DNA from: Prevotella sp.
GTDB taxonomy: Bacteria; Bacteroidota; Bacteroidia; Bacteroidales; Bacteroidaceae
Direction: 5' to 3'
Length of the DNA: 64,000 bases
Assembly: GCA_017940545.1 (NCBI GenBank)
Contig: JAGAYI010000005.1
Coordinates: forward strand, 1-64,000
Positions 17,131 to 26,088 of the stretch are shown here, in pieces (position 1 is the first letter of the stretch; every line of letters begins with the position of its first letter). Below the pieces are notes generated by a model that was given only the letters and a program-made list of their open reading frames with translations, did not search any database and was not told where the DNA came from. Position numbers and translations under genes: made by a program.

Positions 17131-17946
17131 ATGAGAAATGGGATGGCAATCAGAATGACGGGTCCTTCCGGAAGGATTGGCATGATGAGGTTGGTATATT
17201 CCAATCATGAAGGGAAGGGTGGTGGCCCGGAGTTTTTGCCTGCGTCACCTGAGAAAGATCCGGTTATAGTCAAGATTGAGAAGGCGAAAAACGCCAATGC
17301 CCTGAAGGATATCATTATCAGGCAGCAGTCTGAGATTTCATCGCTGAAACAGTTGATAGCACGTCTGGAGCGTAGGAATACGGTTTCCATCGTACATATT
17401 GACAAGGTGGAGCACCTGCACACGTCGCTAAATGAGGTTCTGTCGGGCAATGTGCGCTTCTCGTACAAGGCATTGGCAAGGGAAAACAGAAAGAAAAGTG
17501 CATTGGCAGCTGCTATGGAGATTATCAATACTGCGAAGATAAACCTGATTTTCGTGGAAATCCACAATGGTTCCAAACTGAACTTGAATAAGCTGCGCGA
17601 ATGGTTGGAGGAGAATTTCGTCCACAGGGTAGTGTGCAACTACGACTGGTTCGCCTTGTGGCGTTATCTGAAAGACCACGATCTGATCAGGAAAGACCGT
17701 TACGAGGTTACGGATTTCGTCAAGCAGATGCGTTGCTGGTATCCGGAGGCAAAACTTGAAAAGGTAGAAGAGGCCATCAACCTGTATAAGAGCGGCTATC
17801 TGGGCGATACGCCTTTTAACCTTTGGGATGAGCGTGTCTTCATGCAGAAAAAGAACACGAAACAATCCATCAAGGGCTTCCGGAGGCTTCATAGCCTGTG
17901 CGATGACTTGAATCTTTATCTGAATTTGGACGAGATGACGGTGTAA
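17131..17946 (+). CDS. Conserved-looking hypothetical protein with coiled coil
   Basis: 271 residues, cytosolic; the start is fixed by the strong Shine-Dalgarno six bases upstream. Residues about 50-85 (ALKDIIIRQQSEISSLKQLI, then ARLERRN) form a likely coiled coil. The C-terminal half contains LREWLEENFVHRVVCNYDWF and ALWRYLKDHDLI, then CWYPEAKLEKVEEAINLYKSG, a helical pattern. It resembles Bacteroidales hypothetical proteins found near mobile or strain-variable regions, but I cannot name a family. It has its own promoter box. The hairpin AAACGGGGT/ACCCCGTTT at 17946-17969 starts inside its stop codon. Confidence 0.6.
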   Translation: MRNGMAIRMTGPSGRIGMMRLVYSNHEGKGGGPEFLPASPEKDPVIVKIEKAKNANALKDIIIRQQSEISSLKQLIARLERRNTVSIVHIDKVEHLHTSLNEVLSGNVRFSYKALARENRKKSALAAAMEIINTAKINLIFVEIHNGSKLNLNKLREWLEENFVHRVVCNYDWFALWRYLKDHDLIRKDRYEVTDFVKQMRCWYPEAKLEKVEEAINLYKSGYLGDTPFNLWDERVFMQKKNTKQSIKGFRRLHSLCDDLNLYLNLDEMTV

Positions 17947-17997
17947 AACGGGGTTTTTCCACCCCGTTTCCACCAGAATCTTCCATCTTTTCCACCT

Positions 17998-18042
17998 ATT
18001 CCACAATATTCACGATTTGAGGATATTGTGGAATTTTTATTT
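17998..18042 (+). terminator. Rho-independent terminator
   Basis: ATTCCACAATAT (17998-18009) pairs perfectly with ATATTGTGGAAT (18023-18034) around a 13-base loop and is followed by TTTTATTTTG. It separates the 271-residue gene from the next unit. Confidence 0.8.
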
Positions 18043-18054
18043 TGTTATTGTCTT

Positions 18055-18062
18055 TAACTTTG
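18055..18062 (+). promoter_or_regulatory. -7 box TAACTTTG
   Basis: Perfect TAnnTTTG box 40 bases before the ATG at 18103, just after the terminator. No well-spaced -33 TTTG is seen. Confidence 0.65.
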
Positions 18063-18102
18063 CATCAGAAAACGACGGAAAGTCAAAAAAACTGATGTAA
18101 AA

Positions 18103-18573
18103 ATGGAAACAAAGAAAAATGAATTGAGACTGACAGACATCACACGCTATCGTGATGTGGAGGAAGGCCGACTCGTACTGAGTGCTGAAGGGCACAGAAA
18201 GAGCTGGAAGGCCATCTGGCTGGCAAAACTGAATGTCATAAACGTTTCTTGTCTGCCCCGAGGCGAGATTCCCATCAGGTACAAGCACTATCATGAGTGG
18301 GTAGATTGTCCTCGCCTGCGGCTGAACCATCAGAACTTCATGTGGATAGTTCCGCTGGACAGTGACAACTACATCGACATGGGTGTCAATCTCTACCTTT
18401 GTGACAACAAGGGATTTCCAAACCCGCTGAAACGTCGCGACTATGAAAATATGGTGAACGCACTCTACAGTTACCGCATTGACAGATTAATCGTTGAAAT
18501 GCCTGTGGTGACTATTGAGGACTCTCGCTTCCACCCTGATAACATCATGGGATTGGTAGATTTCTGGGATTAA
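18103..18573 (+). CDS. Hypothetical protein upstream of the HU-HIG pair
   Basis: 156 residues, soluble, no signal peptide. Recognisable segments are LTDITRYRDVEEGRLVLSAE near the N-terminus, a central LNHQNFMWIVPLDSDNYIDM, and the acidic/aromatic end IMGLVDFWD. I do not recognise a family. It has its own promoter box, and the first HU-HIG gene starts only 33 bases after its stop, so these are probably one transcript. A nucleoid or DNA-related role would be guesswork from neighbourhood. Confidence 0.55.
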   Translation: METKKNELRLTDITRYRDVEEGRLVLSAEGHRKSWKAIWLAKLNVINVSCLPRGEIPIRYKHYHEWVDCPRLRLNHQNFMWIVPLDSDNYIDMGVNLYLCDNKGFPNPLKRRDYENMVNALYSYRIDRLIVEMPVVTIEDSRFHPDNIMGLVDFWD

Positions 18574-18606
18574 TAAAAACTTTACTCCATTTAAATGTTA
18601 TTAGTT

Positions 18607-19062
18607 ATGGGTAAAATTAAGATTAAGCTGTATCAGAATAACAACCCTAAGTCTGATCAGTACAAATTCTTCTACGGCCGCGCCTATCAGGCAACGCCAA
18701 TTGATGAATCTACGCTTTGTGAGCATGCTGCTCTGGACTCTAACATTGAGAAGAGTGAGATTGCCACCGTCTATGATGCTGAAGCCAAGCAGATCAAGGA
18801 ATTGGTATGCAACGGCCACGCCATTAAGGTCGAGGGACTCGGAATCTTCAAGATTGGTGTCTCGTCGAAAGGTGTCTCTGAGGCAGAGATAAAGGAACGC
18901 CACCCGGAGTTCGACCCTACGAAGGATGACATCTGCAAGTATCTCAGTGCCAAGCAGATTAAGAAGGCACGTCTGCTGTTTACTCCTTGCGAGGAGATTA
19001 AGGAAGCACTTCGTTCCGTGAAGTTCGAGACCGACAAGAGCGAGTGGGAGACTGAAGGGTAG
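18607..19062 (+). CDS. HU-HIG domain DNA-binding protein, copy 1
   Basis: 151 residues from the ATG at 18607, which gives the usual family start MGKIKIKLYQNNNP; an in-frame ATG at 18595 is possible but adds only four unusual residues. The fold is that of the Bacteroidetes HU-HIG group, HU/IHF-like proteins: ALDSNIEKSEIATVYDA (helices), CNGHAIKVEGLGIFKIGVSS (the strand pair leading to the DNA-binding arms), then KKARLLFTPCEEIKEALRSV. Such proteins are small nucleoid-associated factors. A second copy follows after 45 bases. Confidence 0.8.
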   Translation: MGKIKIKLYQNNNPKSDQYKFFYGRAYQATPIDESTLCEHAALDSNIEKSEIATVYDAEAKQIKELVCNGHAIKVEGLGIFKIGVSSKGVSEAEIKERHPEFDPTKDDICKYLSAKQIKKARLLFTPCEEIKEALRSVKFETDKSEWETEG

Positions 19063-19107
19063 TATGTTGAAATCATTGTCTGACTAAACAAAAGAAAGGG
19101 TTTTATT

Positions 19108-19533
19108 ATGACTGGTATGATTGATGTTGTTCCTTACCAGAACAACAACCGCAAGTCGGATTACTTTGGCTATTGGTACTTCCGTGTCAAGTTGTTGCCG
19201 ACCATCGTGAGTGACGAACTGGCTAACCACATTGCCAGTGACTCTAAGATTGAACGCGCCAAGGTGTTGGTAATCAATGATGCTGTGAATAAGCAGGCGC
19301 GTGAACTCTTGTGTAATGGCCATGCCATCCGCATCCCTCATCTGGGTACGTTGAAACTGGGCATCAGTTCCGGCGGAACGGCAACCTCCGAGGAGTACAA
19401 GGCCGGCAACTGTGTCAAGAACGTACATCTTGTGCTGGTTCCTGACAAGGAAATCAAGGAGGCATTGAAGAGGATTAAGTTCCGCAAGGTTCTCACGGAG
19501 AAGAAAGAAAAACCCACGCCTCCGGAGCCCTAA
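19108..19533 (+). CDS. HU-HIG domain DNA-binding protein, copy 2
   Basis: 141 residues with the same architecture as the preceding gene: DVVPYQNNNRKSDYFGYWYF, HIASDSKIERAKVLVINDAV, CNGHAIRIPHLGTLKLGISS and a C-terminal VHLVLVPDKEIKEALKRIKF. The two are clearly paralogues but much diverged outside the NGHAI core. This copy lacks most of the ~20-residue insertion after the arm strands and ends in a basic/proline tail (KKEKPTPPEP). M4 is an alternative start. Two different HU-HIG subunits in tandem could form a heterodimer, as HU-alpha/beta do; this is inference. Confidence 0.78.
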   Translation: MTGMIDVVPYQNNNRKSDYFGYWYFRVKLLPTIVSDELANHIASDSKIERAKVLVINDAVNKQARELLCNGHAIRIPHLGTLKLGISSGGTATSEEYKAGNCVKNVHLVLVPDKEIKEALKRIKFRKVLTEKKEKPTPPEP

Positions 19534-19540
19534 TAATTCA

Positions 19541-19573
19541 GAAAGGCGGCCACGATAGAAGTGACCGCCTTTC
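19541..19573. terminator. Hairpin between convergent genes
   Basis: GAAAGGCGG-c-CAC (19541-19553) pairs with GTG-a-CCGCCTTTC (19561-19573) with one mismatch. On the plus strand TTATGATTAT follows. It lies between the second HU-HIG gene and recA, so it probably serves both. Confidence 0.6.
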
Positions 19574-19596
19574 TTATGATTATCAGATGCTTCGTT

Positions 19597-20625
19597 TTAC
19601 TGCTTGTCTGAGATAGCTTCCATGATTTTGGCTTCCAGTTCGTCGCAGAGCTCGGGGTTGTCGGCTAACAGCTGCTTGGTGGCGTCGCGCCCTTGGGCTA
19701 ACTTGTTGCCACCGTAGGAGAACCACGAGCCACTCTTCTGAATGATGCCGTATTCTACGCCAAGGTCAACAATCTCGCCAATCTTTGAGATGCCTTCGCC
19801 GAAGAGTATTTCAAACTCACACTTGCGGAAGGGGGGAGCCACCTTGTTCTTTACCACTTTAACTTTCGTGAGGTTACCCAGCACGTTGTCGCCGTCCTTG
19901 ATGGCTGATGACTTGCGGATGTCAAGACGCACTGAGGCGTAGAACTTCAGGGCATTACCACCGGTGGTCGTCTCGGGATTGCCGAACATCACGCCGATCT
20001 TCTCACGCAGCTGGTTGATGAAAATGCAGGTGGTGTTGGTCTTGGCGATGGTTGAGGTAAGCTTGCGCAGGGCCTGACTCATCAGTCGGGCATGCAGACC
20101 AACGGCAGAGTCGCCCATGTCGCCCTCAATCTCCTTCTTGGGTGTCAGTGCAGCCACGGAGTCGATGACGATGATGTCGATAGCACTCGAACGGATGAGT
20201 TGGTCGGCAATCTCAAGCGCCTGTTCACCATTGTCAGGCTGCGAGATGTAGAGGTTGCCAATGTCAACGCCCAGCTTTTCAGCATAGAATCGGTCGAAGG
20301 CATGTTCAGCGTCGATGAATGCGGCAATGCCGCCCATGCGTTGTGCCTCTGCAATGGCATGGATGGCCAGCGTGGTCTTACCGCTGGACTCCGGTCCATA
20401 GATTTCAATAATGCGTCCACGGGGATAGCCGCCCACACCCAGTGCGGCGTTCAGTCCGATGGAGCCTGTCGGAATGACATCGACATTCTCTATCTTTTCG
20501 TCGCCCATGCGCATGATGCTTCCCTTGCCGAAGTCTTTTTCAATCTTCGACATGGCGGCCTGCAGGGCTTTCAGTTTTTCCTGCTGTGGGGTGAGGGCTT
20601 CGCCCTCGGTTTCTTTTTTTGCCAT
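19597..20625 (-). CDS. recA: Recombinase RecA
   Basis: 342 residues, the standard length. RecA forms the ATP-dependent filament on single-stranded DNA for homologous recombination and induces the SOS response. Visible motifs: Walker [20 protein letters not shown] (about 75-93), Walker [11 protein letters not shown] (about 150-159) and the L2-region signature [20 protein letters not shown]. The C-terminus is acidic, as usual. It is the last gene of a three-gene minus-strand cluster: the polyamine gene ends only 16 bases upstream, so recA probably lacks a private promoter. I see no obvious SOS-box-like operator in that gap. Confidence 0.98.
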   Translation of the reverse strand: MAKKETEGEALTPQQEKLKALQAAMSKIEKDFGKGSIMRMGDEKIENVDVIPTGSIGLNAALGVGGYPRGRIIEIYGPESSGKTTLAIHAIAEAQRMGGIAAFIDAEHAFDRFYAEKLGVDIGNLYISQPDNGEQALEIADQLIRSSAIDIIVIDSVAALTPKKEIEGDMGDSAVGLHARLMSQALRKLTSTIAKTNTTCIFINQLREKIGVMFGNPETTTGGNALKFYASVRLDIRKSSAIKDGDNVLGNLTKVKVVKNKVAPPFRKCEFEILFGEGISKIGEIVDLGVEYGIIQKSGSWFSYGGNKLAQGRDATKQLLADNPELCDELEAKIMEAISDKQ

Positions 20626-20641
20626 AGTTATTTATTTTAGT

Positions 20642-21883
20642 TTATAATTCCAAGTCTTCGTCGTGAATCTCGTGCCAGGGCAGACCCTGCTGGTTCAGCT
20701 GCTCCATGAAGGGGTCGGGGTCGAACTCTTCGACGTTGAAGACGCCTGGCTTGCGCCAGAGTCCCTTGCAGAACATCATGGCTCCTATCATGGCGGGCAC
20801 GCCAGTGGTGTAGCTGACGCCCTGCATGCCGGTCTCTTCGTAGGCGGCACGGTGCGAGCAGTTGTTGTATATATAATAGGTATGTTGCTCGCCGTCGTTG
20901 CCGATGCCACGTATGCGGCAGCCAATGCTGGTCTCGCCCTCGTAGTTCTCGCCGAGGTCTTGCGGGTTGGGCAGCACGGCCTTGAGGAACTGCAGTGGTA
21001 CTATTTTCACCTTTACGGTCTGGTCGGGGTTGTCGGCTAAAGGTGCCTCATATACTATTTCGTCGATGCGGCTCATGCCGATGTTCTGTATGACCTCGAG
21101 GTGCTTCAGGTATTGCTGTCCGAAAGTCATCCAGAAGCGGGCCCGCTTAATCGTCGGGTAGTTGATGACCAACGACTCAATCTCCTCGTGATGCAGCAGA
21201 TAACTGTCGCGCGGTCCGATGTTGGGGTAGGTCAGGTCCTTGTGAATTTCCAGCGGTTCCGTTTCAATCCACTTGCCGTCTTCCCAATAGAGTCCCTTCT
21301 GCGTGATTTCGCGGATGTTGATTTCGGGGTTGAAGTTGGTGGCGAATGCCTTGTGGTGGTCGCCGGCATTGCAATCGACGATGTCCAGGTACTGCATCTC
21401 CTGGAAGTGGTGCTTGGCGGCGTAGGCGGTGAAGATGCTGGTGACGCCGGGGTCGAAGCCGCAGCCGAGAATGGCGGTCAGTCCGGCCTCGCGGAAACGG
21501 TCGCGGTAAGCCCACTGCCAGGAATACTCGAAGTGTGCCTCGTCCTTCGGCTCATAGTTGGCGGTGTCCAGATAGGAACAACCGCAGGCCAGACAGGCGT
21601 CCATGATGGTAAGGTCCTGGTAGGGCAGGGCGAGGTTGATGACCAGGTCGGGCTTGTGTTCGTTGAACAGCGCCTTCAGCTGTTCCACGTCGTCGGCATC
21701 TACCTGTGCGGTCTTGATGTCCATGGTCAGTCCTTTCTTGTGGATGGCCTCTACTATCGCGTCACATTTCTCCTTGCGGCGGCTTGCAATGATAAACTCG
21801 GTGAACACGTCAGCGTTCTGTGCAATCTTGTGGGCTGCCACGGTGGCTACGCCACCTGCGCCAATCATTAGTACTTTACTCAT
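20642..21883 (-). CDS. Carboxynorspermidine/carboxyspermidine synthase (saccharopine dehydrogenase family)
   Basis: 413 residues. The N-terminus VLMIGAGGVATVAAHKIAQN is a Rossmann NAD(P)H-binding motif. Next come NLALPYQDLTIMDACLACGC and SYLDTANYEPKDEAH, then GCGFDPGVTSIFTAYAAKH, all hallmarks of the saccharopine-dehydrogenase-like branch used for spermidine synthesis. The family condenses aspartate semialdehyde with putrescine or diaminopropane reductively; a decarboxylase then gives spermidine or norspermidine. No decarboxylase is adjacent. It lies 35 bases behind the DUF6621-like gene and 16 bases ahead of recA. A true lysine-pathway saccharopine dehydrogenase is the alternative, but length and motifs favour the polyamine enzyme. 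Confidence 0.85.
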   Translation of the reverse strand: MSKVLMIGAGGVATVAAHKIAQNADVFTEFIIASRRKEKCDAIVEAIHKKGLTMDIKTAQVDADDVEQLKALFNEHKPDLVINLALPYQDLTIMDACLACGCSYLDTANYEPKDEAHFEYSWQWAYRDRFREAGLTAILGCGFDPGVTSIFTAYAAKHHFQEMQYLDIVDCNAGDHHKAFATNFNPEINIREITQKGLYWEDGKWIETEPLEIHKDLTYPNIGPRDSYLLHHEEIESLVINYPTIKRARFWMTFGQQYLKHLEVIQNIGMSRIDEIVYEAPLADNPDQTVKVKIVPLQFLKAVLPNPQDLGENYEGETSIGCRIRGIGNDGEQHTYYIYNNCSHRAAYEETGMQGVSYTTGVPAMIGAMMFCKGLWRKPGVFNVEEFDPDPFMEQLNQQGLPWHEIHDEDLEL

Positions 21884-21918
21884 CTTTGATATTTACAATT
21901 TAAGGATTTACAATTTTA

Positions 21919-22554
21919 CTATTTATTTGTTGATTCTTCAATTTCCGCTGATTGAATGCCCAATGCTGCCATGAGTGAGAAACCCAATATTTGCTGCATG
22001 AACCGGCCACCTGGCACGGGTTGCATGGTGAAGACGGTTGTGGTGTGCTCCCGGGGTGCGAGATTGTTGAGCGTGGCCTTGATGCGGTCGTAGTACTGCT
22101 CGTCGCAGACGGCCATGAGCCGCTTGACCTCTGCTTGCCGGCTGATGTGTTGCAGCGATTCGCAGAACAGTTCTTCCATGGTGGTCAGCTGCTCTACGGG
22201 TATGCAGCTGATGGTGAATTCTCCTAACTGGTCGCTGAAGGCCTTGCCGTCCAGTTCGTCGGCGAAGTGACCTGGCGCAAAGTTCTCGAGTCGGCTTTTG
22301 GCCTTGTCGTGCAGCAGGATGACCTGTGTGCCTGTATGCTCCGTGTTGTCTGCTCCTTGTTCCTCGGGGGCTGGCCGCAGTCCGCCGTCGAGTGCCACGC
22401 AGTCAATCCAGCGTGCCAAGTCGGCCTGCGGTATGGGTCGTTCCAGCATGCGCTCGAAGTTTACGATGAGGTCGAACGCCACGCGGTCAACATAGTCGGC
22501 ATCTGCCAGAATGACGTTCTCGCTCCAGATTTCTTGTTTTGAGTTTTCGTTCAT
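21919..22554 (-). CDS. DUF6621-like protein
   Basis: 211 residues from the ATG at 22554 (MNENSKQEIW). A TTG at 22563 would overlap the promoter box and is rejected. Recognisable segments are VILADADYVDRVAFDLIVNF near the N-terminus, IPQADLARWIDCVALDGGLR, then VILLHDKAKSRLENFAPGHF, and the C-terminal MQPVPGGRFMQQILGFSLMA. This agrees with what I recall of DUF6621, a Bacteroidales family of unknown function commonly found near recA. It is soluble. It heads the cluster with the polyamine gene and recA. Confidence 0.7.
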   Translation of the reverse strand: MNENSKQEIWSENVILADADYVDRVAFDLIVNFERMLERPIPQADLARWIDCVALDGGLRPAPEEQGADNTEHTGTQVILLHDKAKSRLENFAPGHFADELDGKAFSDQLGEFTISCIPVEQLTTMEELFCESLQHISRQAEVKRLMAVCDEQYYDRIKATLNNLAPREHTTTVFTMQPVPGGRFMQQILGFSLMAALGIQSAEIEESTNK

Positions 22555-22560
22555 AGACTG

Positions 22561-22568
22561 CAAAGTTA
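22561..22568 (-). promoter_or_regulatory. -7 box TAACTTTG almost touching the DUF6621-like start
   Basis: Minus-strand TAACTTTG ends six bases before the ATG at 22554. In Bacteroidetes transcription starts about 4-7 bases after the box, so the mRNA would begin at or within a few bases of the start codon. Confidence 0.65.
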
Positions 22569-22655
22569 AAAAATAATTATGAACTAAAGGTCACGAACAC
22601 CTATAAAAAATACTAATTGTGAGTATTTATGAATTACGTATTATGAATTATTTTG

Positions 22656-22663
22656 TACCTTTG
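22656..22663 (+). promoter_or_regulatory. -7 box TACCTTTG for nhaD
   Basis: Perfect TAnnTTTG box 30 bases before the nhaD ATG at 22694. The divergent DUF6621-like promoter is about 90 bases away. Confidence 0.7.
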
Positions 22664-22693
22664 CGGCAAATTTACTAAAACAAGCAGAGAAAA

Positions 22694-24028
22694 ATGACAA
22701 CTTTAACTTTTTGCATTGTGACGCTCTTCGTCACGGGCTATCTGTGCATAGCCTTGGAGAGCCTCACGCGAGTGAACAAGGCCGCCGTCGCCCTGTTGAT
22801 GTGTGTCGGCTGCTGGACGTTGCTGATGGTGGGTCCGGCAGCTTATTATCCGGAAGTGGCTGAGGGCGACGTGCTGCACCATATTGCCGAGGTTATTGAG
22901 CACCACCTGGGCGACGCGGCTGGCACGCTGTTCTTCCTGATGGGAGCCATGACGATTGTCGAAATTGTTGACAGTAACGGTGGCTTCAACTTCGTGCGTG
23001 ACGCGCTGAAGACCAGTTCCAAGCGCAAACTGCTATGGCGCATGGCCTTCATGACGTTCTTCCTGTCGGCCATACTTGACAACCTGACCACCAGCATCGT
23101 CATGGTCATGGTGCTGCGCAAGCTGGTGCAGTCGCGTGAGGAACGTCTGCTTTATGCTGCCCTGATTATTATTGCTGCCAATTCCGGCGGTGCTTTCTCG
23201 CCCATCGGCGACGTTACCACCATCATGCTCTGGATTAAGGGTGTCATAACGACGCAGGGTGTGCTGACGGAAATCTTCATTCCTTCGTTAGTGTCAATGG
23301 TCATTCCCGCCGCCATCCTCAGTTTCTCGCTGAAGGGAAACTTCGATGAGGAGCAAAACCTGACGGCGACAGTAGTCAGCCAGTTCACCAAGACCCAACG
23401 CAACATGATTTTCTGGCTCGGCGTGGGCGGCCTGTGCTTCGTTCCGGTCTTTAAGACGCTGACCCATCTGCCGCCATTCATGGGCATCCTGTTGGTATTA
23501 GGCGTGCTGTGGACGGTGACGGAAATCTTCCATTACAACACTTCAGAAGACGACACCATGGCCAAGCGCGTCAGCGACATCATGACAAAGATTGACCTCT
23601 CTACCATCATGTTCTTCCTGGGTATTCTGATGGCTGTGGCCGTGCTGCAGGAGGTGGGCGTGCTGACTGCTCTCGGTGAGGGACTGAACGAAACGTTCCA
23701 GGGTAATTACTACCTGATAAACGGCATTATTGGTGTGCTTTCGTCGATTGTCGATAACGTGCCTCTCGTTGCCGGTTGCATGGGCATGTATCCGGTAGCA
23801 ACTGACCCGACCAGTGCAATGGCTGTTGACGGCATTTTCTGGCAGCTGTTGGCCTACTGTGCCGGTGTGGGTGGCTCGATGCTGATTATCGGCTCTGCCG
23901 CCGGTGTGGTCGTCATGGGCTTGGAGAAGATTACCTTCGGCTGGTACCTGAAGCGCATTACGTGGATAGCCTTTGTCGGTTATCTGGCCGGCATCTGTGT
24001 CTATTGGGTGGAAAAATGCATCATGTAA
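22694..24028 (+). CDS. nhaD: Na+/H+ antiporter NhaD
   Basis: 444 residues with about 11-12 hydrophobic segments, an inner-membrane sodium/proton antiporter of the ion-transporter (IT) superfamily. It probably exports Na+ for pH and salt homeostasis. Family motifs include LTRVNKAAVALLMCVGCWTL, TLFFLMGAMTIVEIVDSNGG, FLSAILDNLTTSIVMVMVLR, the loop AANSGGAFSPIGDVTTIMLW and the late IVDNVPLVAGCMGMY. The DNLTTS and SPIGDVTT segments are the predicted transport-site hairpins. It is monocistronic and convergent with the histidine kinase gene 40 bases away; a run of C and G near 24042-24068 sits between them. Confidence 0.92.
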   Translation: MTTLTFCIVTLFVTGYLCIALESLTRVNKAAVALLMCVGCWTLLMVGPAAYYPEVAEGDVLHHIAEVIEHHLGDAAGTLFFLMGAMTIVEIVDSNGGFNFVRDALKTSSKRKLLWRMAFMTFFLSAILDNLTTSIVMVMVLRKLVQSREERLLYAALIIIAANSGGAFSPIGDVTTIMLWIKGVITTQGVLTEIFIPSLVSMVIPAAILSFSLKGNFDEEQNLTATVVSQFTKTQRNMIFWLGVGGLCFVPVFKTLTHLPPFMGILLVLGVLWTVTEIFHYNTSEDDTMAKRVSDIMTKIDLSTIMFFLGILMAVAVLQEVGVLTALGEGLNETFQGNYYLINGIIGVLSSIVDNVPLVAGCMGMYPVATDPTSAMAVDGIFWQLLAYCAGVGGSMLIIGSAAGVVVMGLEKITFGWYLKRITWIAFVGYLAGICVYWVEKCIM

Positions 24029-24068
24029 TGCATCATTCATGCCCCCCCTTGGAGGACGAATGGGGGGG

Positions 24069-26075
24069 CTACCATTCGCAGGGAATCCAGAACCAGAAGG
24101 TGGAGCCTTGGCCTACTTCTGACGTTACGCCTATCTGTCCCTGACAGCATTTGACAATGGCCTTGCTGATGCTCAGCCCCAGTCCTGTGCCCTGCACGTA
24201 ATCGTTGAGTTTCACAAAGCGGTCGAAGATGCGCTCCTGCTCGGCCTTGGGAATGCCTGCTCCTGTGTCTTCGCAGTAGATGTAGAGGCCGTCATGGCCG
24301 TCACGCTGTTCCGCCCGGTAGCCTACCTTGATATGCCCCTGCGTGGTGTATTTAACGGCATTGGTGACGAAGTTGGTAATTACCTGCCCGATGCGTTCCA
24401 TGTCGAGCGTGGTGTTCAGCAGGGTGTAGGGATTGTCTTTGATAAAGGCAACGGCAGTGTCGGCGGTGCGCTGTGCCAGCGACACGCACAGGTCGTCAAA
24501 CGCGTCGGCGAAGTTGACGGCGGCAGGGGTGAGGTTGACACCGTTGGTCTCGATGGTCGAGAAGGCCAGGAAGTCATTGATGAGTCGCAGCAGCATGTCG
24601 CAGTTGTTTCTGATGATGCGCATCATTTCCTTCTTCTCCTCGGGAGCTTCAATGGCCTGCAGCAAGTCGCTGAAGCCGACGATAGCATTCAGCGGCGTGC
24701 GTATTTCGTGTGTCATGTTGGCCAGGAACAAACTCTTCATACGGTCCGAGTCATTGGCGCGTTCCGTCTCCTGCTTGAGCATTTCCTGTTCCTCAATCAG
24801 TTCGGTAATATCGCGTATCAGTCCGAAGTAGCCTGTCTGTACTCCCTGCTCGTTGTAGTTGGGAATGCTGTTCATGGTGTACCAATAGACCTTGTCGTCG
24901 TTGACAAGCAGATTCTTGAACGGCCGCGTAATGGTGTTCATGTTGGCAGGGCGCTCCGCGACGGTACGTGTCAGCCGCAGCATGCCTGCTTCCTGTTCGT
25001 CGGTCTGCAGCGTATCGAGGAAATCCTCGAAAGGCATTCTGACCACGGGGTGCTGCAAGTCTTGCAGGAATTCTATTTCGTGACTGTCGAACGTTGAGCG
25101 CCATACCAGCATCTTACTGTTTTCGAGCAGGTAGCGCAGCTGTTCCTCGTAGCGGCGTATTTCCTGACTGGCTTTCCTGATTTGCTCGTCGTTCAGCTTG
25201 CTTTGCATGTAGAGGTTACGCTCTTCGGTAATGTCGCGGGCCACCATGGCGATGTACTGCAGTCTTCCCTTGCTGTCGTTGATGGGGTGTACGTGCAATT
25301 CTACGTATTTGTTGACGTCGCGCTTCGGTGAGTCGAGTTTCATGCAACACCAGAATTCCTCCACGCGCTCTCTGCTTAAGTTGGGGTAGGTGGCCAGGTC
25401 GAAGATGCAGCTGTCGTAATAGAAGCTGTCGTAGCGGCTTTCAAAGTTGCATATCTCACGCATCATTTTGTTGCAGTCAATGAGGTAGCCGTCAGCGTTG
25501 TAGAAGGAAATGCCGATGATGGAGTCTTCGAAGAGGTCTTGGTATCGTTGCGACATCTCATCGCCTTTCTGGTTGTGCCGCGCCTCGTCGGTCAGGTCGG
25601 TCATGGTGAAGGTAATGGTGGCAGGCTGTCCCTGCTGGTTGTACTCCAGAATGGCGTTGTTGCGCACCTGGTGCCATACGGGGTCACCCTCGCCATAGTT
25701 GACGTTGAACAGGTAGCTCAGGGTAGCTTCGCGTTTGTCGCCTGACCGCATTTGCTCTATGAAGTTATCGAAGATTTCCAGTGCTTCAGGGTGTACCAGC
25801 TGGCGTATGTCAGCGAGGGGTACGCCGTCGGCAGGCAGTTGGTTGCCGTGAACATTCCGGAACAGGTTGCTCGTCAGGTTGAGTTCCACAATGAGGTGGT
25901 CGCTCATGCTGAGGGCCTGTTGCAGTATGGCGTTGGCCTCTATGGCACCCGCCGTTGCTCTCCTGACTCGTCTTTTCACCAGTTGGTAAACGGCAGCGCT
26001 CACCAGGATGAGCGCGAAGGCCATCATGGTTACCATGCCGAAAATGGTTATGCTGGAATAGAGTAGTATATGCAT
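24069..26075 (-). CDS. Membrane PAS-domain sensor histidine kinase, canonical
   Basis: 668 residues. One N-terminal membrane helix (about 5-30, ITIFGMVTMMAFALILVSAA) is followed by three or four PAS-like domains, ending with the typical PAC segments YIAMVARDITEERNLYMQSK and GYFGLIRDITELIEEQEMLK. The dimerisation domain has FLANMTHEIRTPLNAIVGFS with phospho-acceptor His456. The ATPase domain has the N-box GQVITNFVTNAVKYTTQG, G1 CEDTGAGIPKAEQERIFDRF and G2 GTGLGLSISKAIV. No receiver domain is attached and no response regulator gene is next to it. It lies 13 bases behind a second kinase and probably shares its transcript. Confidence 0.9.
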   Translation of the reverse strand: MHILLYSSITIFGMVTMMAFALILVSAAVYQLVKRRVRRATAGAIEANAILQQALSMSDHLIVELNLTSNLFRNVHGNQLPADGVPLADIRQLVHPEALEIFDNFIEQMRSGDKREATLSYLFNVNYGEGDPVWHQVRNNAILEYNQQGQPATITFTMTDLTDEARHNQKGDEMSQRYQDLFEDSIIGISFYNADGYLIDCNKMMREICNFESRYDSFYYDSCIFDLATYPNLSRERVEEFWCCMKLDSPKRDVNKYVELHVHPINDSKGRLQYIAMVARDITEERNLYMQSKLNDEQIRKASQEIRRYEEQLRYLLENSKMLVWRSTFDSHEIEFLQDLQHPVVRMPFEDFLDTLQTDEQEAGMLRLTRTVAERPANMNTITRPFKNLLVNDDKVYWYTMNSIPNYNEQGVQTGYFGLIRDITELIEEQEMLKQETERANDSDRMKSLFLANMTHEIRTPLNAIVGFSDLLQAIEAPEEKKEMMRIIRNNCDMLLRLINDFLAFSTIETNGVNLTPAAVNFADAFDDLCVSLAQRTADTAVAFIKDNPYTLLNTTLDMERIGQVITNFVTNAVKYTTQGHIKVGYRAEQRDGHDGLYIYCEDTGAGIPKAEQERIFDRFVKLNDYVQGTGLGLSISKAIVKCCQGQIGVTSEVGQGSTFWFWIPCEW

Positions 26076-26088
26076 GCGTCAATAATTT

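Noticed and set aside
21101-21871. 256-residue plus-strand frame opposite the polyamine gene
   Set aside because: It is a GC-codon shadow; the opposite strand has clear Rossmann and family motifs.
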